In this document: one piece after another, positions 35,111 through 43,502 of the stretch
Layout: every line of letters begins with the position of its first letter
Position numbering within the stretch: position 1 is the first letter of the stretch
Origin: Streptomyces cellulosae
Lineage (GTDB): Bacteria > Actinomycetota > Actinomycetes > Streptomycetales > Streptomycetaceae
Length of the DNA stretch: 64,000 nt
Assembly: GCF_000721105.1 (NCBI RefSeq)
Contig: NZ_JOEV01000040.1
Coordinates: 42,676-106,675 of the forward strand
Direction of reading: 5' to 3'
Notes under the pieces: generated by a model
Databases searched by the model: none
What the model saw: only the letters and a program-made list of their open reading frames with translations
What the model was told of the DNA's origin: nothing
Made by a program: the position numbers and the translations under genes

Positions 35111-36136
35111 ATGACGCAGGTGTACGACCACGGTGGCGGCGTCCGCTCCCTCCAGGTCCCCATCCCTGACAACCCCCTCGGTCACACCCTGGTGTACGTC
35201 GTCGACACCGACCGCGGACCGGTCCTCGTCGACACCGGCTGGGACGACCCGGCCTCCTGGGACGCCCTCGCGGACGGCCTGGCCGCCTGCGGCACCTCCC
35301 CCGGCGAGATCCACGGCGTGGTGATCACCCACCACCACCCCGACCACCACGGCCTGTCGGGCCAGGTCCGGGAGGCGTCCGGTGCCTGGATCGCGATGCA
35401 CGCGGCGGACGGCGCGATCGTACGGCGGGCCCGTTCGACCCGTCCCGGACGCTGGCTCACCTACATGACCGCCAAGCTCGAAGCGGCCGGCGCACCCGAG
35501 GAGCACGTGGCGCCGCTGCGCACCGCACGCCCTCGCTCGGTGCCCGGCCTGGCGCCCGCCCTGCCCGACCGGGAGATCGTCCCCGGCGATCTCCTCGACA
35601 TCCCCGGCCGCCGGCTGCGCGCGATCTGGACCCCGGGTCACACCCCCGGCCACGTCTGCCTGCATCTGGAGGAGGAGCATCCGGCCCGGCTCCCCGGCCA
35701 CGGCCGCCTGTTCTCCGGCGACCACCTGCTCCCCGAGATCACCCCGCACATCGGCCTGTACGAGGACCCCGACGACACCACCGTCACCGACCCCCTCGGC
35801 GACTACCTCGACTCCCTCGAACGCGTCGGCCGCCTCGCCCCCGCCGAGGTCCTCCCGGCCCACCAGCACGCGTTCACCGACGCGGCGTCGCGCGTACGGG
35901 AGTTGCTCACCCACCACGAGGACCGCCTCACCGGACTCCTCTCCCTCCTCGCCGAACCCCTCACCCCGTGGCAGCTCGCCGAGCGCATGGAGTGGAACCG
36001 GCCCTGGGAGCAGATCCCGTACGGCTCCCGGAACATCGCCGTCTCGGAGGCCGAGGCACATCTGCGGCGACTGGTGAAGCTGGGGCGGGCGGAGGCGGTG
36101 CCGGGGAGCGAGCCGGTGACGTACATGGCGTTGTAA
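35111..36136 (+). CDS. Metallo-beta-lactamase-fold hydrolase
   Basis: The 341-residue protein follows GGGGAG. The HxHxDH metal motif is VVITHHHPDHHGLSG, with later His and Asp in IWTPGHTPGHVCLHLEEEH and FSGDHLLPEITPH. The C-terminal ~80 residues (RVRELLTHHEDRLTGLLSLL ... AEAHLRRLVKLGRAEAV) are a helical tail found in LACTB2-like and thioesterase-like MBL enzymes. It probably hydrolyses a thioester or ester, possibly a CoA-linked steroid intermediate. The position next to KstR-like sites supports this, but the exact substrate is unknown. Confidence 0.88.
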   Translation: MTQVYDHGGGVRSLQVPIPDNPLGHTLVYVVDTDRGPVLVDTGWDDPASWDALADGLAACGTSPGEIHGVVITHHHPDHHGLSGQVREASGAWIAMHAADGAIVRRARSTRPGRWLTYMTAKLEAAGAPEEHVAPLRTARPRSVPGLAPALPDREIVPGDLLDIPGRRLRAIWTPGHTPGHVCLHLEEEHPARLPGHGRLFSGDHLLPEITPHIGLYEDPDDTTVTDPLGDYLDSLERVGRLAPAEVLPAHQHAFTDAASRVRELLTHHEDRLTGLLSLLAEPLTPWQLAERMEWNRPWEQIPYGSRNIAVSEAEAHLRRLVKLGRAEAVPGSEPVTYMAL

Positions 36137-36177
36137 AGCGGTGGCCGGGCCGTACACGGACCGTCTACAACGTGACC

Positions 36178-36630
36178 ATGGAACACCTTCTCGCCGAACG
36201 CGCCTGTGAACGCCTGATCATCGACTTCGTCCGCCGACTCGATCTCGGCGAACCGGGCTCGGTGGCCGAGCTGTTCACCGAGGACGGCAGCTGGGCGTGG
36301 CCCGCCGGCGACCGCCTGGTCGAGGGGCGGGAAGCACTGCGGGCGTACTTCGGTTCGCGCCCCGCCGACCGGCTTTCCCGCCGCCTGATGTCCAACATCC
36401 TGGTCACGGCGACCGGGCCCGACACGGCGACGGCGACCTCGTACTTCACGACGTACCGCGTCGACGGTCACGACGGCGGCACGCATCAGGTCCCGCCCGG
36501 TCCGCCCGTCCAGGTCGGCCACTACGAGGACGCCTTCCGCCGGCGGCCCGACGGTACGTGGCTGCTCGCCACCCGCGTCCTGCACCTCCCTTTCGGCGGA
36601 CCCACCCCGCGCATGGGTTCGACAACCTGA
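36178..36630 (+). CDS. SnoaL-like/NTF2-fold protein
   Basis: The 150-residue protein shows the NTF2 cone fold: ERLIIDFVRRLDLGEPGSVA, ELFTEDGSWAWPAG, LVEGREALRAYFGSRPADRL, TATSYFTTYRVDGH and YEDAFRRRPDGTWLLATRVL. This is the SnoaL/ketosteroid isomerase-like superfamily, which includes many enzymes and binding proteins. An Asp and a Tyr near the cavity are visible but a ketosteroid isomerase activity cannot be claimed. It starts 41 bp after the MBL gene on the same strand. A GTG two codons upstream could be the start. Confidence 0.8.
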   Translation: MEHLLAERACERLIIDFVRRLDLGEPGSVAELFTEDGSWAWPAGDRLVEGREALRAYFGSRPADRLSRRLMSNILVTATGPDTATATSYFTTYRVDGHDGGTHQVPPGPPVQVGHYEDAFRRRPDGTWLLATRVLHLPFGGPTPRMGSTT

Positions 36631-36651
36631 ACCGATCATGACGGCAGGCCC

Positions 36652-36864
36652 GTGACGCGAGTCGCGGTGACCGACAAGGCGCACAAGGGAAGTACCTACA
36701 CGTTCAGCGTCGCCACCGAGGGCAAGCCGTACCTGCTCTCGGTCGTCTACAAGGGCACCGACTACCCGAGCACCACCTCGTTCAACGGCTTCGACGAGCC
36801 CTTGGACGTGCGGCCCCCGGCCGAGAACGACGTACTGGACGCACGTCGTCTCTCCGGCGGCTAG
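36652..36864 (+). pseudogene. C-terminal remnant of a secreted/lipoprotein family
   Basis: A 70-codon frame with a GTG start ends in GKPYLLSVVYKGTDYPSTTS then FNGFDEPLDVRPPAENDVLD, which resembles the C-terminal end of a larger actinobacterial lipoprotein (GKPYLLKV-type ending with a TDYxTTTSF block). No signal peptide or N-terminal domain precedes it. It may be a relic of a deleted gene at the edge of a rearranged region. Confidence 0.5.
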
Positions 36865-36974
36865 GGACAGTCCCTGGGCAGGAGGCTCGGCGGGTGCGGG
36901 TGCGGTGTTGCGCGCGGTCATGCCCTGCCCCGGCTTGGGCGCCCGCCGGCGCCGGCTTTCCCCGCATCCCTGGG

Positions 36975-37165
36975 GCAGGGCGGCGTGAACAAAGCCTCGT
37001 CGTAGGTCTCCCGGAAGGTCTTGCCGATCCGGGCGATGGCAGTCCTAAGCCTTCTGACCGGTGGCCGGGTCGGTGGAAGTCTTGGCGGCTGAAAGGGCCT
37101 TCAGGGTGTCGTTGACCAGTCGGCGCACCTCCGGATCCTTCTCGACGGCCTTCGGAGGCGTTCCC
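36975..37165 (-). pseudogene. Two short protein-like fragments with a frame shift
   Basis: On the minus strand, PPKAVEKDPEVRRLVNDTLK then ALSAAKTSTDPATGQKA reads to a TAG at 37045. One base over, another frame continues RTAIARIGKTFRETYDEALF, so a frame shift interrupts what was once one coding stretch. There is no start codon or ribosome site. The original family is not recognised. The remaining sequence up to the cobalamin element shows nothing else. Confidence 0.4.
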
Positions 37166-37345
37166 TACGGGCCGGTAGCATGGCTGGGTCGCCATCACAC
37201 CCGTACGGGGAAAAGCCGGTGCGCATCCGGTGCCGGCCCTTCCTCATGTGTCGGCTTCGCTCGACCGGGGACCCCCTGTCCGTGAGCCGTCCCTCGCGGG
37301 CGGCGAGCCGGATCGCCCCGCACGGGACGTGACCGGCGCACGCGC
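37165..37345 (+). promoter_or_regulatory. Probable cobalamin riboswitch
   Basis: The segment contains GGTAGCATGGCTGGGTCGCC, the box-like GGGGAAAAGCCGGTGCGCAT then CCGGTGCCGGCCC, CCCTGTCCGTGAGCC and the distal AGCCGGATCGCC. These follow the order of the B12 element: GGGAA, GCCGGTG, ATCCGG, an ACTGT-like box and a CCAGGA/ACC-like box. A variable arm is inserted after the ATCCGG box. It ends ~105 bp before the start of the toroid gene, which leads an ECF transport operon. The match is by eye. Confidence 0.7.
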
Positions 37346-37449
37346 ACCGGCAACCGGCCGGTGTACGGCACCGTCGAGGTATACGGAGCCGAGCCGCCGG
37401 AATCCTCCCGTGCTGCCCGGCTCCCCGCAGGGAGAGGCACCCGCCGATC

Positions 37450-38667
37450 ATGAACGTCCGCCGCAGCGCCGCGGTCCTGGCCGCCGCCACCGCCGTGATC
37501 TGCGCGGCGACCGCGCCCGCTGTCGCCGCCGGCCCGTCCCCGTCCGCCTCGCCCGCGCTCCCCGCCGGGCTCTACGGCAGCACGGACCCGACGTACGACG
37601 GCGTCTGGCGCCAGTCCCTCGCCCTGCTCGCCCAGCACACCGTGGGGGTGAAGCCGGCCGCGAAGGCCGTGGACTGGCTGACCGGGCAGCAGTGCGCCAA
37701 CGGGGCGTTCGCGCCCTACCGCGCCGCCCCGACCACGGCGTGCGACGCCAAGGTGATGGTCGACACCAACAACACGGCCGCCGCCGTCCAGGCCCTCGCC
37801 GCACTCGGCGGACACGACGCCGCCACCGGCAAGGCCGTCGCCTGGCTGAAGTCCGTACAGAACAAGGACGGCGGCTGGGGGTACACCCCCGGCGGCGCCA
37901 GCGACACCAACTCGACGTCCGTCGTGGTCGGCGCGCTGGCCGCGGTCGGGAACACGCCGCAGGACGTACGCAAGGGGGGCAAGTCCCCGTACGACGCCCT
38001 GTCGAAGCTCACTCTGCCGTGCGACGGGGACGGAGCCGGGGCCTTCGCCTTCCAGCCGGACAAGAAGAACAGCCTGGCCGCCAACGCGGACGCCACCGCG
38101 GCGGGAGTGCTCGGGGCGCTCGGGAAGGGGCTGGTGGTCGAGGCGGGCAAGGACGGGGCGACGACGACCTGTGCCTCCGAGACCGTGAGCCCCCGGCAGG
38201 CCGCCGCCAACGGCGCCGCCTACCTCACCAAGGCGCTCGCCGAGGACGGTCATCTGAAGTCCGCCCTTCCCGGCGCCACCGACCAGCCCGACTACGGCAA
38301 CACCGCCGACGCGGTCGTCGCACTCGCCGCGCAGGGCGGGGCCGCGCGGGCCGCGAAGCCCCTCAAGTGGCTGCAGCGGAACGCGGCCGCGTGGGCCGAG
38401 CAGAGCGGACCCGCCGCCTACTCCCAGCTGATATTCGCCGCGCACGCCACGGGTGCGGACCCGCGTGACTTCGGCGGCGTGGACCTGGTGACGCGGCTGA
38501 ACGCGACGGGACCGGCGCCGGAAACAGTGGCCGCCAAGTCCTCCGACGACGACGCGGGCGACGGCTCCGGTTCCGGCGGCGTCTGGTGGATGGTCGGCGC
38601 CGGTCTCACCGCCGGCGCCGGTATCGGCTTCCTGCTCAGCGGCCGCAACAAGAGGCGGCGGCCGTGA
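37450..38667 (+). CDS. Secreted, membrane-anchored alpha/alpha-toroid protein (intrinsic-factor alpha-domain-like)
   Basis: The 405-residue protein has a signal peptide (MNVRRSAAVLAAATAVICAA, cleaved near AVAAGP). The body repeats a ~50-residue helical pair with turns such as VDWLTGQQCANGAFAPYRAA and VAWLKSVQNKDGGWGYTPGG, plus DTNNTAAAVQALAALGG. This is the prenyltransferase/squalene-oxidase-like toroid that also forms the alpha domain of transcobalamin and intrinsic factor. The C-terminus is a Gly/Ser/Asp-rich linker, one membrane helix (VWWMVGAGLTAGAGIGFLL) and a basic KRRRP anchor. A cobalamin riboswitch upstream and an ECF transporter downstream suggest extracytoplasmic vitamin capture. 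The stop overlaps the next start (GTGA). Confidence 0.85.
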   Translation: MNVRRSAAVLAAATAVICAATAPAVAAGPSPSASPALPAGLYGSTDPTYDGVWRQSLALLAQHTVGVKPAAKAVDWLTGQQCANGAFAPYRAAPTTACDAKVMVDTNNTAAAVQALAALGGHDAATGKAVAWLKSVQNKDGGWGYTPGGASDTNSTSVVVGALAAVGNTPQDVRKGGKSPYDALSKLTLPCDGDGAGAFAFQPDKKNSLAANADATAAGVLGALGKGLVVEAGKDGATTTCASETVSPRQAAANGAAYLTKALAEDGHLKSALPGATDQPDYGNTADAVVALAAQGGAARAAKPLKWLQRNAAAWAEQSGPAAYSQLIFAAHATGADPRDFGGVDLVTRLNATGPAPETVAAKSSDDDAGDGSGSGGVWWMVGAGLTAGAGIGFLLSGRNKRRRP

Positions 38668-39371
38668 CCCGCCACCGTGCCGCCACGCTGCTCGTGACCG
38701 GCCTGCTCCTGCAGGCGGGGGCCATGGGCCAGGCACAGGCCGCCGGTTACCGCTACTGGTCCTTCTGGGAGCGCGACGGCAACCAGTGGGCGTACGCCAC
38801 CCAGGGCCCCTCCACCGCCCGCCCCGCCGACGGCGACGTCCAGGGCTTCCGGTTCGCGGTCAGCGAGGACTCCGGCGACGCCACCCGGCCGCGCGGCACA
38901 GCGGACTTCACGACGATCTGCGCGGACACTCCCGTGCGGGCGGGCAAGAAGCGGGTGGCCCTGGTCATCGACTTCGGGACGGCCTCGGACGCCCCGCCCG
39001 GCGAGACGCCCCCGGCGCCCCGTACGGCATGCGCCCAGGTCTCCCCCGACGCGACGGCGGCCGACGCCCTCGCCTCGGTCGCCGAACCCCTCCGCTACCA
39101 CACCAACGCCCTGTTGTGCGCGATCGCGGACTACCCGGAGAAGGGGTGCGGGGAGCCGGTGACGTCGGGGGAGACGGGGAAGACGCCGAGTCCGTCGAGT
39201 TCGCAGAGTTCGTCGGGTTCATCGGGTTCGTCGGGTTCGTCGAGTTCGCAGACCGGGAAGGGCACGAAGGACGGGGGTCCGTCGGTGGGCCTGTGGGCGG
39301 GGATGGCGGCCGTGGCGGCGCTGGGCGCGGCGGCGGTGTGGCAGGCGAGGCGGCGCAGGGATGCGTCGTAG
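38664..39371 (+). CDS. SCO2322-family secreted protein, anchored to the membrane
   Basis: The 235-residue protein starts at GTG. It has a signal peptide (TLLVTGLLLQAGAMGQAQAA) and a ~130-residue domain beginning YRYWSFWERDGNQWAYATQG, then DGDVQGFRFAVS, VALVIDFGT, DATAADALASVAEPL and CAIADYPEKGCG. A ~40-residue Ser/Gly-rich linker (SSGSSGSSGSSSS) leads to a C-terminal helix (VGLWAGMAAVAALGAAAV) with a RRRR anchor. The name SCO2322 family is from memory. The motifs resemble the beta (DUF4430) domain of transcobalamin with its two halves exchanged, an inference. The stop lies within the next gene's start (11 bp overlap). Confidence 0.85.
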   Translation: MTRHRAATLLVTGLLLQAGAMGQAQAAGYRYWSFWERDGNQWAYATQGPSTARPADGDVQGFRFAVSEDSGDATRPRGTADFTTICADTPVRAGKKRVALVIDFGTASDAPPGETPPAPRTACAQVSPDATAADALASVAEPLRYHTNALLCAIADYPEKGCGEPVTSGETGKTPSPSSSQSSSGSSGSSGSSSSQTGKGTKDGGPSVGLWAGMAAVAALGAAAVWQARRRRDAS

Positions 39372-40584
39372 CGAGCCGACGGCGGACGCCTCACGTCCAC
39401 GGCCCGAAGGCGGTCGCGACCGCTCCCCCGACTGCGGGCAGCCGGGCCGCCGGAGCGGCTCGCGACCCCCGGAAAGCGGCCCCCGGCCGGCGCCGGTGCC
39501 CGCACCCGCCCGCCGACACCCGCGCCGGACCGCGCTCCACCCCGGCGCCTGGTGGCTCTGGTCCCTGGCCCTCGGTACCGCGGCCACCCGTACCACCAAC
39601 CCCCTCCTCCTCGCCCTCCTCATAGCCACCTCCGCCTATGTCGTGGCCGCCCGCCGCCCCCACACACCCACCGCCCGCTCCTACTCCGCCTTCGCCAAGC
39701 TCGCCCTGGCCGTGCTCGTCATCCGCCTCCTCTTCGCCGTCGTCCTCGGCTCGCCGATCCCCGGCTCCCATGTGATCGTCACTCTCCCCGAACTCCCCCT
39801 CCCGCACTGGGCCCAGGGCATCCGCCTCGGCGGCCGGGTCACCGCCGAGGGTCTCCTCTTCGCGCTCTACGACGGACTCGAGCTCGCCACGCTCCTCATC
39901 TGCGTCGGTGCCGCGAACGCCCTCGCGAACCCGGCCCGCCTCCTCAAGTCCCTTCCGGGCGCCCTGTACGAGATGGGCGTGACCGTGGTCGTCGCCCTCA
40001 CCTTCGCGCCGAACCTCATCGCCGACGTCCAGCGTCTGCGGGCCGCCCGCCGCCTGCGTGGCCGGCCCGACAAGGGTGTGCGCGGCCTCCTGCACGTGGG
40101 ACTCCCGGTCCTGGAGGGCGCCTTGGAGCGCTCGGTCTCCCTGGCCGCCGCGATGGACGCCCGCGGTTACGGCCGTACCGCCTTCGTCCCTGCCCCCGTC
40201 CGCCGTACGACGGCCGCCCTCACCCTCGGCGGTCTGCTCGGCGTGTGCGCGGGGACGTACGGACTGCTCACCGCCGAGGGCGGCACCTACGGCCTTCCCG
40301 TCCTGCTCGCCTCAGTCGCCGCGGCCCTCGCCGGTCTCCGTCTCGGCGGCCGTCGCTCCCTCCGCACCCGTTACCGTCCCGACCGCTGGGACCTGCGCGC
40401 CTGGCTGGTCGCCGGTTCGGGAGCCGCCGTGGCCGCGCTGCTCACCCTCGCCGCCGCCCACGACCCCGAGGCCCTGCACCCCGGTGTGGTCCCCCTCGTC
40501 GCCCCCACCCTTCCCGTGTGGCCGGCGGCGGCCGTCCTCCTCGGCCTGCTCCCCGCCTTCCTCGCTCCCAAGGAGACCTCGTGA
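39361..40584 (+). CDS. ECF transporter transmembrane (T) component
   Basis: The 407-residue protein has a ~55-residue basic Pro-rich N-terminal tail, then helices such as WWLWSLALGTAATRTTNPLL, KLALAVLVIRLLFAVVLGSP and LELATLLICVGAANALANPA. The coupling helices carry the EcfT Arg-rich/Ala-Arg-Gly motifs RLRAARRLRGRPDKGVRG and LAAAMDARGYGRTAFVP. It transmits ATPase movement to the S component. Its ATG lies inside the end of the SCO2322-family gene and its TGA overlaps the ATPase start. Confidence 0.9.
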   Translation: MRRSEPTADASRPRPEGGRDRSPDCGQPGRRSGSRPPESGPRPAPVPAPARRHPRRTALHPGAWWLWSLALGTAATRTTNPLLLALLIATSAYVVAARRPHTPTARSYSAFAKLALAVLVIRLLFAVVLGSPIPGSHVIVTLPELPLPHWAQGIRLGGRVTAEGLLFALYDGLELATLLICVGAANALANPARLLKSLPGALYEMGVTVVVALTFAPNLIADVQRLRAARRLRGRPDKGVRGLLHVGLPVLEGALERSVSLAAAMDARGYGRTAFVPAPVRRTTAALTLGGLLGVCAGTYGLLTAEGGTYGLPVLLASVAAALAGLRLGGRRSLRTRYRPDRWDLRAWLVAGSGAAVAALLTLAAAHDPEALHPGVVPLVAPTLPVWPAAAVLLGLLPAFLAPKETS

Positions 40585-42302
40585 TCCGCTTCGAGAACGT
40601 CTCCGTGACGTACGACGGCGTCCCCGAACCAACCGTGCGGGGCGTGGACTTCGAGGTGCCGGAGGGTGAACTCGTGCTTCTCGTCGGCCCGTCCGGCGTC
40701 GGCAAGTCCACCGTCCTCGGCGCGGTCAGCGGGCTCGTGCCGCACTTCACCGGCGGCACCCTGCGCGGGCGGGTCACCGTCGCGGGCCGGGACACCCGTA
40801 CGCACAAGCCGCGTGAACTGGCCGACGTGGTCGGGACCGTCGGCCAGGACCCGCTCTCCCACTTCGTCACCGACACCGTCGAGGACGAACTCGCCTACGG
40901 CATGGAGTCGTTGGGCCTCGCCCCGGACGTGATGCGGCGCCGCGTCGAGGAGACCCTCGACCTGCTCGGCCTCGCCGCCCTGCGGGAGAGGCCCATCGCC
41001 ACGCTCTCCGGCGGTCAGCAGCAGCGGGTCGCGATCGGCTCGGTCCTCACCCCGCACCCACGGGTCCTCGTCCTCGACGAACCGACGTCCGCGCTCGACC
41101 CGGCGGCCGCGGAGGAGGTCCTCGCGGTCCTCCAGCGGCTGGTCCACGACCTCGGTACGACCGTCCTGATGGCCGAGCACCGACTGGAACGCGTCATCCA
41201 GTACGCCGACCAGGTCGCCCTCCTCCCGGCGCCCGGAGCCGCGCCGGTGCTCGGCACCCCGGCCGAGATCATGGCCGTATCGCCGGTGTACCCGCCGGTG
41301 GTGGACCTCGGGCGCCTCGCTCAGTGGTCCCCGCTGCCGCTGACCGTGCGCGACGCGCGCCGACGCGCGGCACCGCTGCGGGAACGGCTGGCGCAGGTGG
41401 AGCCGAAGGGCACCGAGCGGTACGCCACCGAGCCGAGCACCCGCCCGACGGCCGACGACGCCCCCACCGCCCCTGCCGCCCCCGCCCGTCGGCGCCTGCG
41501 CAGGCGGCCCTCCCCCACCCCTTCCACCCCTCCCACCACCTCGCATCCCCCGCAGGTTGCCGAGACCCGTTCCCTCGCCGTACGCCGTGACCGCGTCCAG
41601 GCCCTGCGCCACATCGACCTCACGGTCGCCCCCGGCGAGACGATCGCGCTCATGGGCCGCAACGGTGCCGGCAAGTCGACGTTGCTCGCGGCGCTGGTCG
41701 GGCTGGTGGCGCCGACCAGCGGATCCGTGCGGGTCGGCGGGGCCGTACCGCATCGCACGGCTCCACGTGAGGTCGTACGCCAGGTGGGTCTCGTACCGCA
41801 GGAGCCCCGGGACCTGCTGTACGCCGACACGGTCGCCGCCGAGTGCGTGGCGGCCGACGGGGACGCGGGCGCCGCGGCCGGCACCTGCCGGGCCCTGGCC
41901 CGTGAGCTGTTGCCCGGCATCACCGACGGCACCCACCCCCGGGACCTCTCCGAGGGGCAGCGGCTCACGCTCGCGCTGGCCGTGGTGCTCACGGCGCGTC
42001 CCCCGCTCCTGCTCCTCGACGAGCCGACCCGCGGCCTGGACTACGCGGCGAAGTCCCGTCTGGTGGGCGTGCTGCGGGGGCTGGCGGCCGAGGGGCACGC
42101 GATCGTGCTGGCCACGCACGACGTCGAACTGGCCGCCGAGCTGGCGCACCGGGTGGTCCTGCTGGCCGACGGCGAGGTGATCGCGGACGGCCCGACCGCG
42201 GACGTGGTGGTCGCCTCGCCGTCCTTCGCCCCGCAGGTCACCAAGATCCTCGCACCGCAGAAGTGGCTCACGGCGAACCAGGTGCGGGAGGCCCTGCGAT
42301 GA
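40581..42302 (+). CDS. ECF transporter double ATP-binding protein
   Basis: This single 573-residue chain holds two ABC ATPases, equal to EcfA1 and EcfA2 fused. Domain 1: Walker A LVGPSGVGKSTVLG, Q-loop GQDPLSHF, signature TLSGGQQQRVAIG and Walker B VLVLDEPTSALD. Domain 2: LMGRNGAGKSTLLA, VPQEPRDL, signature DLSEGQRLTLALA, LLLLDEPTRGLD and ATHDVELA. A Pro/Thr-rich linker (PTADDAPTAPAAPARRRLRR) joins them. The GTG start is preceded by AAGGAG and overlaps the T-component stop. The end overlaps the S-component start by 4 nt. Confidence 0.93.
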   Translation: MIRFENVSVTYDGVPEPTVRGVDFEVPEGELVLLVGPSGVGKSTVLGAVSGLVPHFTGGTLRGRVTVAGRDTRTHKPRELADVVGTVGQDPLSHFVTDTVEDELAYGMESLGLAPDVMRRRVEETLDLLGLAALRERPIATLSGGQQQRVAIGSVLTPHPRVLVLDEPTSALDPAAAEEVLAVLQRLVHDLGTTVLMAEHRLERVIQYADQVALLPAPGAAPVLGTPAEIMAVSPVYPPVVDLGRLAQWSPLPLTVRDARRRAAPLRERLAQVEPKGTERYATEPSTRPTADDAPTAPAAPARRRLRRRPSPTPSTPPTTSHPPQVAETRSLAVRRDRVQALRHIDLTVAPGETIALMGRNGAGKSTLLAALVGLVAPTSGSVRVGGAVPHRTAPREVVRQVGLVPQEPRDLLYADTVAAECVAADGDAGAAAGTCRALARELLPGITDGTHPRDLSEGQRLTLALAVVLTARPPLLLLDEPTRGLDYAAKSRLVGVLRGLAAEGHAIVLATHDVELAAELAHRVVLLADGEVIADGPTADVVVASPSFAPQVTKILAPQKWLTANQVREALR

Positions 42303-43234
42303 CCCCGGCCCGGAAGAACTCCGCCTGGAAGGACCTCACCTCGAAGACGTCCACTCCGAAGACCTCCACCTCGAAGACGTCCGCTCGGATCGATTCCGCC
42401 GGCACCGCCGTACGCCAGGCCCGCGCCGTCCGTCTGGGCCCCCGCTCCCTGCTCGCGCTCGCCCTGGTCAGCGCGGTGGGCGCGGTCGCGTTCTGCTGGC
42501 CGTTCCTGGCCCCGCCGACCTCGCAGGTCAGCGCGCACGCCAAGGACGCGCCGTGGCTGTTCGCGGGACTGCTGGTCCTGCTGGTCGCCGTCGTCGCGGC
42601 GACGATCTCCGAGTCGGGGCTCGGCCCGAAGGCGGTGGCGATGCTCGGCGTGCTGGCGGCGACGGGCGCGGCGCTGCGGCCGATCGGGGCCGGCACGGCC
42701 GGTATCGAGCCGATGTTCTTCCTGATGGTGCTGAGCGGACGCGTCCTCGGCCCCGGCTTCGGGTTCGTGCTGGGCTCGGTGACGATGTTCGCGTCGGCGC
42801 TGCTCACGGGCGGGGTGGGGCCGTGGATGCCGTTCCAGATGCTCGCGATGGGCTGGTTCGCGATGGGCGCGGGCCTGTTGCCGGGCCCCGACCGGCTGCG
42901 CGGCCGTACCGAACGCGCGCTGCTCGCCGCGTACGGCTTCCTGGCCGCCTTCGCCTACGGCACGGTGATGAACCTGGCGGGCTGGCCGTTCATGCAGGAG
43001 AACGCGTCGAACATCGCCTTCGACCCGGACGCCGCGGTCCCCGCCAACCTGGCCCGCTTCCTCGCGTTCTGCCTGGCCACGTCGCTGGGCTGGGACCTGG
43101 GCCGGGCCCTGGTCACCGTCGTGCTGACGTTCCTGGCCGGCCCGGCGATCCTGCGGGCCCTGCGCCGGGCCACACGCCGGGCGGCCTTCGAGGCCCAGGT
43201 CACGTTCGACGCGCCTTTGGAGGTTCGCAGGTGA
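42299..43234 (+). CDS. ECF transporter S component (CbrT/B12-type, inferred)
   Basis: The 311-residue protein has an N-terminal Lys/Thr/Ser-rich tail, then about six helices: LLALALVSAVGAVAFCWPFL, WLFAGLLVLLVAVVAATISE, KAVAMLGVLAATGAALRPIG, VLSGRVLGPGFGFVLGSVTM, FQMLAMGWFAMGAGLL and AYGFLAAFAYGTVMNLAGWP. The block LRPIGAGTAGIEPMFFLMVL resembles S components of the cobalamin/CbrT and related families. Specificity for B12 is inferred from the riboswitch and the secreted partner proteins. Binding of another vitamin or a corrin precursor is not excluded. Confidence 0.85.
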   Translation: MTPARKNSAWKDLTSKTSTPKTSTSKTSARIDSAGTAVRQARAVRLGPRSLLALALVSAVGAVAFCWPFLAPPTSQVSAHAKDAPWLFAGLLVLLVAVVAATISESGLGPKAVAMLGVLAATGAALRPIGAGTAGIEPMFFLMVLSGRVLGPGFGFVLGSVTMFASALLTGGVGPWMPFQMLAMGWFAMGAGLLPGPDRLRGRTERALLAAYGFLAAFAYGTVMNLAGWPFMQENASNIAFDPDAAVPANLARFLAFCLATSLGWDLGRALVTVVLTFLAGPAILRALRRATRRAAFEAQVTFDAPLEVRR

Positions 43235-43502
43235 ACCTCCCCGCATGACCCAGGTCACCTCTGACCGGAAACAGTTGGCAGATGCGCACGGAGAGCCTGC
43301 TCACACAACCGGCCATACGCGTGAATGCTGACATAACTATCAAAGAAGGTCATTGCGGGCACCTTCCGCGCCTGTTTCTCTGAATGCCGTCGCACGGCGC
43401 CGACGTGCCCCTCGGGGTCGCGGCGCCGACCCGTGCCACCGCCGCGTTCCACGTGGTTCCGGCATGGCGCGACTGCCCCGTCCCCGAAGAAAAAGGTGCC
43501 CT

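Noticed and set aside
36160..36185. KstR-like site TACAACGTGACCA before the SnoaL-like gene
   Set aside because: The right half (GAC for GTT) does not match and the spacing is one base short.
36782..37198. 138-codon minus-strand frame over the debris region
   Set aside because: Its arginine- and proline-rich composition has no motifs. The two short protein-like fragments in the other frames are better supported.
43235..43502. A c-di-AMP (ydaO) riboswitch before the SLT gene, as known for some Streptomyces cell-wall enzymes
   Set aside because: The conserved GGGGA-CCCA and GGGGTGAAT boxes are not present.
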